A stretch of 22,709 nt of DNA, from assembly GCA_964479125.1 (NCBI GenBank), contig CAYZJK010000012.1:1-22709 (forward strand). The letters run 5' to 3'. Source of the DNA: CAYZJK01 sp964479125 (lineage in GTDB: Bacteria > Patescibacteriota > Saccharimonadia > Saccharimonadales > Saccharimonadaceae). The position numbers and the translations under genes are program-made. The notes below the pieces were generated by a model that saw nothing but the letters and a program-made list of their open reading frames with translations, searched no databases and had not been told where the DNA came from. Shown in pieces: positions 6,046-12,755 of the stretch. How positions within the stretch are numbered: position 1 is the first letter of the stretch; the number at the start of each line of letters is the position of its first letter.

Positions 6046-7245
6046 ATGGCGAAGGCTAAGCAGACAAAGAGCAAGAAAACTCTTAAATCAAACACACCTG
6101 CCTCTAAAAAGAAGCGGGTGGTTTCTGCTAGTTCAAAAAAGACAGTGAGTAAAAAGACTAGTCTGAAAAACGAAGCCGACAAAAAGGTCAATGGCAAGAA
6201 TAAACTTAGCCCTAGGGCACTTGGAAGATCGCTTAAGTCTGGCGTCACTAAATTAAACGACAGACGTAAGGACTTTTTATCTAGAAGGCCGCATCGATCA
6301 TTTCAATTAACTCGGCGCCGCGACTACGCTCGTAGTCTGAAGATGCCTGGCTACTTTATGTTTACGATTGAAGTAGCGCAGACGCTATGGCGACATAAAA
6401 ATACTTATTTATTATTGGCGCTAGTTTACTCACTGTTGATCGCCGGTTTTGGCCTGCTTGGTTCCCAGGCTATTTATACACAAATGTCTGAACTGATAGA
6501 CACTACAGCCCCTGAAGGGTTGCTGTCTGGCGTAATGGGTGAAGTTGGTCGAGCGGGTATTATTCTAACCACTGCTCTTTCAGCCGGTTTAACTGCTAGT
6601 GTAACTCCTACCCAGCAGCTTATCGCCGGCTTTATGGCTCTTTATGTCTGGCTAACAGTTGTATGGCTACTGCGAAATCAGGTGGCAGGAAAAAAGGTCG
6701 CTTTAAGAGATGGTCTTTATAGTGCTGGTGCTCCAATATTAAGTACATTTTTAGTAACTATTGTCTTACTGATTCAGCTTATTCCGATGGCGATTGCTGT
6801 AATCGTAGCTGTAGTCGGTTGGCAGACTGAATTTATTCCTCAGGGTGCAATCTCATTTGTGGTGGCGATGGCGCTCGCTCTAGTGGTGATACTATCTCTT
6901 TACTGGATTGTAAGTACATTGATTGCTTTAGTTGTGATAACTCTGCCTGGTATGCGACCATTTAGAGCCTTAGCTATAGCGGGTGATCTTGTAATAGGTC
7001 GGCGACTAAGGTTGGTTTACCGAATAATTTGGTTAGCGGTGACGATTGTCTCTACCTGGGCATTTATAGCGGTGCCAGTAATTCTACTAGACGGTTGGTT
7101 ATCTGATCAGTTTGCTTGGATTGAAGCGATTCCAATTGTTCCAATACTGATTCTTATTATGAGTGTAATGACTGTAATCTGGACGGCAGCTTATGTGTAT
7201 TTACTTTATAGGAAGGTGGTAGATGACGATGCAGATCCAGCCTGA
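6046..7245 (+). CDS. Multi-pass membrane protein with long lysine-rich N-terminal head
   Basis: The 399-residue protein begins with about 90 very basic, low-complexity residues (K, S, T and A rich) that should be disordered and cytoplasmic, where they may bind nucleic acid or lipid head groups. A hydrophobic domain follows with about six helices (roughly 120-140, 191-209, 233-258, 267-300, 325-350, 362-388). An amphipathic G-M-R-P-F-R-A-L-A-I-A-G-D-L-V-I-G-R-R (302-320) resembles the loop between helices in predicted membrane families such as DUF975, but I cannot assign one. It is the third gene of the lemA-htpX unit (9-nt gap) and overlaps ligA by 23 nt. It is the only intact gene here ending in TGA. 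Confidence 0.8.
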   Translation: MAKAKQTKSKKTLKSNTPASKKKRVVSASSKKTVSKKTSLKNEADKKVNGKNKLSPRALGRSLKSGVTKLNDRRKDFLSRRPHRSFQLTRRRDYARSLKMPGYFMFTIEVAQTLWRHKNTYLLLALVYSLLIAGFGLLGSQAIYTQMSELIDTTAPEGLLSGVMGEVGRAGIILTTALSAGLTASVTPTQQLIAGFMALYVWLTVVWLLRNQVAGKKVALRDGLYSAGAPILSTFLVTIVLLIQLIPMAIAVIVAVVGWQTEFIPQGAISFVVAMALALVVILSLYWIVSTLIALVVITLPGMRPFRALAIAGDLVIGRRLRLVYRIIWLAVTIVSTWAFIAVPVILLDGWLSDQFAWIEAIPIVPILILIMSVMTVIWTAAYVYLLYRKVVDDDADPA

Positions 7246-9244
7246 GAAGCGCGTTAAAGAATTACGTGACCTATTAAACCAGTATAGTTACGAGTATCAC
7301 GTTGAAGATAATCCGAGTGTATCCGATGCTGTCTATGACAGTTTATTTAATGAACTCAAAGCATTAGAGCGAGAACACCCTGAGCTAATCACGCCAGACA
7401 GCCTAACTCAGAGGGTTGGTAATGAACTTAAGGGTGGTTTTAAGAAGGTAAAGCATCAAACTAGAATGCTTAGCCTTAACGACGTCTTTGATGAAGCTGA
7501 CGTTCATGCTTGGATTGAGAGGGTTAAGAAACTACTCGGAGTAAATGCCGCACCAGAGCTATTTGCAGATATTAAGATGGATGGTTTAGCCTGCTCTTTG
7601 ATTTATGAGGATGGGCTTTTAGTCCGTGCTGTAACTAGAGGAGATAGCTTCATTGGTGAGGACGTTACTCATAACGTCCGTACGATAAGAAATGTTCCAC
7701 TATCACTGAGAAGCGCTAAAGGGTATGAAAGTTTTCTTGAGGGTAGGACAGAAATTAGGGGCGAGATCGTAATCCTAAAGAAAGACTTCGATAGGCTAAA
7801 TAGCGAGCGTGAGAAGCAAGGATTGGATTTATTTAAAAACCCGCGCAACCTAGCGGCTGGCACAGTCAGGCAACTCGACCCTTCTTTAGTGGCCGAGCGT
7901 CCACTCCACTTCAGGAGCTATGAAGTGTTAGCTGATGGTGATAGGCTGACTACTTTCGCTAAGGCCTATGAGACGGCTCGTCAGCTCGGTTTTGCGGCAA
8001 ATAAAGAAGCGGGAGCGATGAAGACCGTCGATGAGTTATTTGATTTTATCCATAAGTGGGGTGACGATCGAAAGTCGCTACCGTTTGAAACTGATGGTGT
8101 CGTCGTAAAGGTTAATGATCGAAAGTTATTTGGCCAGTTAGGTGTGGTGGGTAAGCAGCCTCGAGGTGCTGTTGCTTATAAATATGCAGCCGAGCAGGCT
8201 ACGAGCGTAGTCAGAGACATTGTCATAAGTCTTGGTAGGACGGGGGCTGCTACACCAGTCGCTGTTTTTGACCCAGTTCTTATTGATGGTAGTACTGTTC
8301 AGCATGCCAGTCTTCATAATGCTGATGAGATCGAGCGTAAGGATGTCAGAGTCGGAGATACGGTAGTTATTTATAAGGCGGGTGATATTATCCCTCAAGT
8401 TGACTCGGTCGTAACTGAACTTCGCCCAGAAGACTCTAAGCCCTTTGACTACCAAGAGGCCTTAGCTCAGCAGTATCCAGGTTTAACTTTCGAGAGACTG
8501 CCTGGCGAAGTAGTCTATAGGCTTAAGGGAGCGACAGTGTCTACTTTATTGGTGCACGCTTTAATTCACTATGCATCTAAGTCAGCTCTAGATATTGATA
8601 CTCTAGGTGAGAAGAACGCCAAAGCGCTAGTTGAGTCAGGCTTAGTTAAAATAATCTCAGATATTTACAGATTAACTTCAGATAATCTACTTACGCTAGA
8701 TAGGTTCGCGCCAATCTCAGCAAATAAGCTAATTAAGGCAATCCATGCTTCAAAGGAGCCTATGCTTGATCGCTTTATTTATGGATTAGGTATTAGGCAT
8801 GTCGGCTCACAAACTGCTGCAGATTTGGCGACGCATTTTGGTAGTCTTGAGGCTTTCCAAGAAGCTACGTTAGATCAACTTTTAGATATCGATGGCATTG
8901 GCAAGGTAGTAGCCGAGAGTATTATAGCCTGGTTCTCTGATGAAGATAACTTAAGTTTAATTGAAGACTTTAAGGTTCTAGGTGTAAAGCCTAGGTCGTA
9001 CGAGCCAGCTTCTAATAAGCTAGAGGGTGTGAAGTTTGTAGTGACGGGTTCTCTATCTGGCATGACTAGGGATGAAGCTGCAGATATCGTGCGTAGTCTC
9101 GGTGGTGTTTTTCAGTCCTCAGTGGCTAAAGATACCACTTACTTGGTAGCTGGAGGCAAAGTAGGTGCTTCAAAGCTCAAAAAGGCCGAAAGCTACGGCA
9201 CAAAGGTAATTAACGAAGAAGAATTTAGAGATTTAATTTCTTAA
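7223..9244 (+). CDS. ligA: NAD-dependent DNA ligase LigA lacking the zinc-finger cysteines
   Basis: The 673-residue protein seals nicks in DNA using NAD. Domain Ia is at 5-60 (Y-x-Y-H-V-E-D-N-P-S-V-S-D-A-x-Y-D). The adenylation domain follows with the lysine nucleophile Lys118 in D-I-K-M-D-G (116-121) and F-E-T-D-G-V-V-V-K-V (288-297). The OB domain spans about 325-400 with G-R-T-G-A-A-T-P-V-A (338-347). Helix-hairpin-helix repeats lie at about 450-585 and a BRCT domain at 600-673. Between the OB and helix-hairpin-helix domains (about 405-445), where other LigA proteins carry four zinc-binding cysteines, this one has none; Cys124 is its only cysteine. The segment is not deleted. ATG 7223 (or 7229) overlaps the preceding gene, with GGAAGGTGG upstream. 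Confidence 0.97.
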   Translation: MTMQIQPEKRVKELRDLLNQYSYEYHVEDNPSVSDAVYDSLFNELKALEREHPELITPDSLTQRVGNELKGGFKKVKHQTRMLSLNDVFDEADVHAWIERVKKLLGVNAAPELFADIKMDGLACSLIYEDGLLVRAVTRGDSFIGEDVTHNVRTIRNVPLSLRSAKGYESFLEGRTEIRGEIVILKKDFDRLNSEREKQGLDLFKNPRNLAAGTVRQLDPSLVAERPLHFRSYEVLADGDRLTTFAKAYETARQLGFAANKEAGAMKTVDELFDFIHKWGDDRKSLPFETDGVVVKVNDRKLFGQLGVVGKQPRGAVAYKYAAEQATSVVRDIVISLGRTGAATPVAVFDPVLIDGSTVQHASLHNADEIERKDVRVGDTVVIYKAGDIIPQVDSVVTELRPEDSKPFDYQEALAQQYPGLTFERLPGEVVYRLKGATVSTLLVHALIHYASKSALDIDTLGEKNAKALVESGLVKIISDIYRLTSDNLLTLDRFAPISANKLIKAIHASKEPMLDRFIYGLGIRHVGSQTAADLATHFGSLEAFQEATLDQLLDIDGIGKVVAESIIAWFSDEDNLSLIEDFKVLGVKPRSYEPASNKLEGVKFVVTGSLSGMTRDEAADIVRSLGGVFQSSVAKDTTYLVAGGKVGASKLKKAESYGTKVINEEEFRDLIS

Positions 9245-9290
9245 GCTCAGCTATATCTGAACAGGTTAATAAGCGTATATCTATATGCGT

Positions 9291-9319
9291 TTGACATTAT
9301 GTAAATAATATTATATCAT
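9291..9319 (+). promoter_or_regulatory. Promoter of the lipoprotein gene
   Basis: TTGACA (9291-9296), a 17-nt spacer and TATCAT (9314-9319) give a start near 9326 and a leader of about 33 nt that contains GAAAGG. A wobble-containing inverted repeat (about 9271-9292) lies just upstream. Confidence 0.65.
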
Positions 9320-9358
9320 TTGTTTTGACATGGCCCATCTACTTTGAAAGGTAACGTC

Positions 9359-10018
9359 ATGTTTGCACTTATCACTTCGAGAGCTAAAAAGTTGGCTCTT
9401 GCACTGGTTGCTGTTCTCGCTGGTTTGTTTGTTGTGTCTTGTGGCACTAATTACGATAAGCCTATTACGGCGCAGGATGAATGTCCTTCTCAGGCTGATT
9501 TGCTTGAGGCTGAGGAGAGGGTCGAAGCTTTGAAGTCGGAGTCAGACTATATCCCCAGGTACATGAACCGGCAAGAGTACATAAGTTTTGTGGGTGGCAC
9601 CCCAATCTACTGTCAGTTGGAAATGGTGGATGTAAGAGACCTCGAGCAAGGTTACTGGTATGTTGAGTTTGAGCAGTGGCGCAACAATTCCGACTACTAT
9701 CAAGTTAGCAGTCTAGCTGATCAATTCGATTCTATTTGTGAAGCTCTGAACGAGAGAACTAATATCGATAATGTGCAGGACATGCATATGATTGAGTCTG
9801 CCTTTGATAGTATTCTTCTGGGTATTTATGCGCTTAACCCTAACCGGATTTACGAAGGTGTTTCATGCGATAATGGAGCTGTAGTGAAGCCTACAGTGGA
9901 TCAGTCTTATAAGCAATCAGAAGCTTTCAAGGTGTTTCGCGAGGAGGCGAGTAAGTTTACCGAGGATAATATTGCTGGCATGGGAGTGCCGGACGAAATC
10001 AAAGAAAAATATCTGTAA
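9359..10018 (+). CDS. Lipoprotein of unknown function
   Basis: The 219-residue protein has a lipoprotein signal peptide: basic start (S-R-A-K-K, 7-11), hydrophobic core (12-24) and lipobox V-V-S-C with lipidated Cys28. The mature part is acidic and helical, with cysteines in D-E-C-P-S, Y-C-Q-L, S-I-C-E-A and S-C-D-N that could form disulfides outside the membrane. I recognise no family. ATG 9359 is chosen over an in-frame TTG at 9344 because GAAAGG sits about 9 nt upstream and the signal peptide then has normal length. It has its own promoter and terminator, so it is a single-gene unit between ligA and the murF-like gene. Confidence 0.8.
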   Translation: MFALITSRAKKLALALVAVLAGLFVVSCGTNYDKPITAQDECPSQADLLEAEERVEALKSESDYIPRYMNRQEYISFVGGTPIYCQLEMVDVRDLEQGYWYVEFEQWRNNSDYYQVSSLADQFDSICEALNERTNIDNVQDMHMIESAFDSILLGIYALNPNRIYEGVSCDNGAVVKPTVDQSYKQSEAFKVFREEASKFTEDNIAGMGVPDEIKEKYL

Positions 10019-10026
10019 GTGCAGCA

Positions 10027-10054
10027 AACCCCGTAGTAATACGGGGTTCTTTTA
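10027..10054 (+). terminator. Intrinsic terminator of the lipoprotein gene
   Basis: A 9-bp perfect stem AACCCCGTA/TACGGGGTT with loop GTAA is followed by CTTTTAATTT. Confidence 0.9.
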
Positions 10055-10073
10055 ATTTCATCTAACAAACAAC

Positions 10074-10082
10074 TGGTATAAT
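10074..10082 (+). promoter_or_regulatory. Extended -10 promoter of the murF-like unit
   Basis: TGGTATAAT is an extended -10 (TGn plus TATAAT). Transcription should start near 10089, about 200 nt before the first likely start codon at 10293. I see no clear -35. Confidence 0.65.
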
Positions 10083-10088
10083 CAGCTC

Positions 10089-10291
10089 TAAAGATAAAAG
10101 GTGTCGTAATTAAAACGCTTGTGTTAAGTCACAATTTAATGCATAGTAATATATGAGCTGGTGCGCATAGGGGTAACTCTTGCGTGCTGTAAACATAAAC
10201 ACTGAAAAACAAAAAGTGCCCCGGGTGGGCGCGCAACAGCTCGACTAAGGTGAGGTCCTAGGCTACACTTGTATTCACCTAGTGCGAAAAT
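10089..10291 (+). ncRNA. Structured ~200-nt leader RNA upstream of the murF-like gene, possible riboswitch or ncRNA
   Basis: No coding capacity is evident between the promoter and the gene. Four foldable units are visible. Hairpin I pairs 10109-10114 with 10135-10140 and 10119-10123 with 10130-10134. The central domain is closed by GAGCTG (10155-10160) with CAGCTC (10237-10242). Inside it, GTGCGC (10161-10166) can pair either with GCGTGC (10182-10187) or with GCGCGC (10229-10234), which are mutually exclusive. Small hairpins CACT/AGTG (10200-10203, 10215-10218) and GCCC/GGGC (10218-10221, 10227-10230) lie in the middle, and GGGG (10170-10173) could pair with CCCC (10219-10222). A last hairpin (10245-10282) ends 10 nt before ATG 10293. 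I match it to no known class from memory. Confidence 0.5.
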
Positions 10292-10292
10292 T

Positions 10293-11570
10293 ATGTTTAA
10301 GAAATTAATCCAGCGAAAATTAGAAAAGCATGTTAAAAGCTACTTCAAGGCACACCCAGAGGTGCGTCTTGTTGTCGTCGTGGGGAGTGTTGGAAAAACT
10401 AGCACAAAGACTATTTTGTCGAATGTGCTAGGTGATAGTTATAGGGTGCGAATGCATTCTGGAAATCACAATACTGATATTAGTGCGCCATTGGCAATGC
10501 TTGGGGTAGATTATCCAACCTCACTTAAAAGTCCTTCGGCTTGGATGAAAGTTTTTAAAGATATTAAAAACCGAATCAACTCACCGGCCGACGTTGATGT
10601 AATTATCCAAGAATTGGGTGTCGATCAGCCGGGGGACATGCAGCAATTTGTAGGTTATCTAGAGCCTACTCTTTCAATTGTGACAGCTATTACTCCAGAG
10701 CATATGCTCAACTTCGCTAGTCTAGACGAGGTTGCTAAGGAGGAGTTGCTGATCTCTCAGGTGAGTAAGACTACTCTAATAAATATTGATGATACATCAG
10801 AAGAATTTTTAAAGCACGTATCAGATAAAACTCAAATTTTAACCTACGGAGTTGATAGTCCTGCAAGCTATAAGTTTAATCAAGAATCATTCTCAGTCGA
10901 GCAGGGTTTTAGCGGGTCTATTGCCGCTCATGATGGTAACAGTGCCACAATCAACATTAAGGCAGTCGGTAGACACTCGATTCTTCCGGTGCTGGGTGCT
11001 ACGGCAGCAGGTCATGTTTTGGGAGTAGACTTAACTGCTGCGGCTATCAAGGCGGGTGTGGTTCCAGCTGTGTCTGGTCGCATGAATCTACTGCGCGGTA
11101 TTAAGCAGTCGATGATTATAGATGATTCATATAACTCTAGCCCGGCAGCACTAAGGAGTGCGCTTGAAACATTATTTGAATTACAAGGTAGTCAGCGTAT
11201 GGCGATTATTGGTTCGATGAATGAACTAGGCAGTATATCTAAAGAGGAGCACGAAGCAATTGGACGGATGTGTACGCCAGATAAGCTAGATATTTTAATT
11301 ACCGTTGGTGAGGAAGCTAATAAATACATCGCATTAGCTGCTCAACAAAATGGTTGTGTGGTTCATCAGGCATGGCACTCAAAAGAGGCTGGCGAGAAGG
11401 CAAAAGAGCTTTTAAATCCAGGTGCAATCGTTTTGGCAAAAGGTTCAGAAGGTGGTATCTTTATTGAAGAAGCAGTGAAATATCTCCTGGAGGATGAGGG
11501 GGATATAGGTAAGTTAGTTCGCCAAACTGACGCATGGTTAGAGCGCAAGCAGAAATTTTTCAACAAATAG
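10293..11570 (+). CDS. murF: Mur ligase, MurF-like (UDP-MurNAc-tripeptide--D-Ala-D-Ala ligase type)
   Basis: The product (425 residues from ATG 10293) is an ATP-dependent amide ligase of the Mur family. The P-loop G-S-V-G-K-T-S is at 31-37, followed by S-G-N-H-N-T-D. The central domain has Q-E-L-G-V-D and a metal-site histidine in T-P-E-H. The C-terminal domain opens with I-I-D-D-S-Y-N-S-S-P-A-A-L-R and A-I-I-G-S-M-N-E-L-G, which match the MurF motifs D-D-x-Y-N-A-N-P and G-x-M-x-E-L-G. MurF adds D-Ala-D-Ala to the wall precursor in the cytoplasm. The usual MurF N-terminal substrate domain is very short here, so another Mur-type ligase role is possible. ATG 10293 is preferred to TTG 10269, which lies in a hairpin; neither has a Shine-Dalgarno site. 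The next gene follows after 13 nt. Confidence 0.8.
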   Translation: MFKKLIQRKLEKHVKSYFKAHPEVRLVVVVGSVGKTSTKTILSNVLGDSYRVRMHSGNHNTDISAPLAMLGVDYPTSLKSPSAWMKVFKDIKNRINSPADVDVIIQELGVDQPGDMQQFVGYLEPTLSIVTAITPEHMLNFASLDEVAKEELLISQVSKTTLINIDDTSEEFLKHVSDKTQILTYGVDSPASYKFNQESFSVEQGFSGSIAAHDGNSATINIKAVGRHSILPVLGATAAGHVLGVDLTAAAIKAGVVPAVSGRMNLLRGIKQSMIIDDSYNSSPAALRSALETLFELQGSQRMAIIGSMNELGSISKEEHEAIGRMCTPDKLDILITVGEEANKYIALAAQQNGCVVHQAWHSKEAGEKAKELLNPGAIVLAKGSEGGIFIEEAVKYLLEDEGDIGKLVRQTDAWLERKQKFFNK

Positions 11571-11583
11571 TTTAAGGGGTTTT

Positions 11584-12660
11584 ATGAAGAGTGTAAAAGG
11601 GTTAAGTCTAACTAAATTTAAGAACTTTATGGCAACCAACCGAATTGCGCAGGTGGTGGCAGGTTTAGCGGTTGTAATATTGATTTGGTTAGCTTATGTG
11701 TCTATCTCTTCTCTGCTATCAACCTTAAGGTCTCAAAGTCTACTTGAGGCTATGGCAAATACTCTCAGTGAAGACTATCAGCAGATAGACTTTGAGATAA
11801 ATATCGACAACCAGGCAACTAACTTCAAGCTAGAGGGTGATGTTTATATTCAGGGTGAAGAGGGCATTGGCGCTGACGGTAAGTTAGTTGTTAATCAGGT
11901 AGATCAGGATGTAGCTAATGTTAATCTTAAGTTTTCATCCATCAGCGATGGACAGTTTGTCCGCGTAGGTGATCTATCTGGTATTACAACACTTCTTAGT
12001 TCTGCATCCCCAACTTCACCTAATAAGATTAAAGAGGTGGGTGAGCGAGCTAGTGATTCATGGATTAAGGTATCTGAGATCGACGACACTTGTTATCGAA
12101 ACCTAGTTAAGACTCTAGGCGATGAAGGTAGCGAGCTGCGCAGGGCTTTCGGTGCAGCTTATATGAAGAATCCATTAACAAGGGTTCATACAATTAACAC
12201 GCTTAATGATAATGGCCGAGAATATTACATAAGCCCACTTTACTCAAACCTTAAGGCGTTCGCTCGTGATTTAAGGGATAGTAAAGCAATTGGTAGTGTT
12301 GAGGGCTGTAAGGATAGCGAGTCATTCCTAGATGGTCTTGCGACTATGGATGAGGAAGCTGTTGATCAGTACAAGTCGGTTGAGGCTAGTACTCGAACGC
12401 CAGGGATTGTAATCACTGTCAAGGATGGTCTTATGACCCAGGTTCGTTCAGTTGGAGGAGCCGGGGGCGATATGACTGCTTCAATTGAAATCAACTTCAA
12501 TAAGGGTGAAGAGGGTCGTGAGATTACTGAACCTAATATGGATGAGTTGCTAGATATGGATGAGATCCGGGGCGACATCGAATCAATTGTTAGCGAAGCT
12601 CAGCAGTACGCTATTCAGCAGCAACAACAGCAGCAGGCTATGCCGCAGATGAACATGTAA
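11584..12660 (+). CDS. Membrane-anchored hypothetical protein with glutamine-rich tail
   Basis: The 358-residue protein has one N-terminal membrane helix (about 22-42) and a large external domain. The domain alternates strands and acidic loops (for example Q-I-D-F-E-I-N-I-D-N and G-D-V-Y-I-Q-G-E-E-G), with two cysteines (in D-D-T-C-Y-R and V-E-G-C-K-D). It ends in a Q-rich tail (a run of seven glutamines, then A-M-P-Q-M-N-M). The strand-rich layout recalls proteins that bind hydrophobic molecules on the outer face of the membrane, but I can assign no family. AAGGGG lies before ATG 11584. It is the second gene of the murF-like unit and is closed by a terminator. Confidence 0.75.
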   Translation: MKSVKGLSLTKFKNFMATNRIAQVVAGLAVVILIWLAYVSISSLLSTLRSQSLLEAMANTLSEDYQQIDFEINIDNQATNFKLEGDVYIQGEEGIGADGKLVVNQVDQDVANVNLKFSSISDGQFVRVGDLSGITTLLSSASPTSPNKIKEVGERASDSWIKVSEIDDTCYRNLVKTLGDEGSELRRAFGAAYMKNPLTRVHTINTLNDNGREYYISPLYSNLKAFARDLRDSKAIGSVEGCKDSESFLDGLATMDEEAVDQYKSVEASTRTPGIVITVKDGLMTQVRSVGGAGGDMTASIEINFNKGEEGREITEPNMDELLDMDEIRGDIESIVSEAQQYAIQQQQQQQAMPQMNM

Positions 12661-12674
12661 TCTAGAAGATACTA

Positions 12675-12708
12675 AACAAGGCCCTCTCGATAAGGGTCTT
12701 GTTTTAAT
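12675..12708 (+). terminator. Intrinsic terminator of the murF-like unit
   Basis: Stem AACAAG-GCCCT / AGGGT-CTTGTT (11 bp, one G-U) with a 7-nt loop is followed by TTAATAT. Confidence 0.8.
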
Positions 12709-12743
12709 ATAGGGGTCAATAGCCTTTAGTAAGGGGTCTAGGG

Positions 12744-12749
12744 TATAAT
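12744..12749 (+). promoter_or_regulatory. -10 box 6 nt before the leuS start codon
   Basis: A consensus TATAAT ends 6 nt before ATG 12756, placing the transcript start at the start codon. No convincing -35 was found. Confidence 0.6.
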
Positions 12750-12755
12750 AATTGT

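Noticed and set aside
9325..9330. Second TTGACA upstream of the lipoprotein gene
   Set aside because: No -10 lies at a usable distance; it falls near the start site of the good promoter at 9291-9319.
10219..10234. CCGGGTGGGC resembling the 3' conserved part of the ZTP (pfl) riboswitch
   Set aside because: The conserved element is C-C-G-C-C-U-G-G-G-C, and the upstream half of the ZTP motif is absent; the match is partial and probably chance.
10089..10291. tmRNA, RNase P, SRP or 6S RNA as identity for the leader
   Set aside because: None of their hallmark motifs (tRNA-like ends with tag frame, GAGGAAAGUCC, the SRP GGAAGG-AGCA loop, a long two-armed rod) is present.
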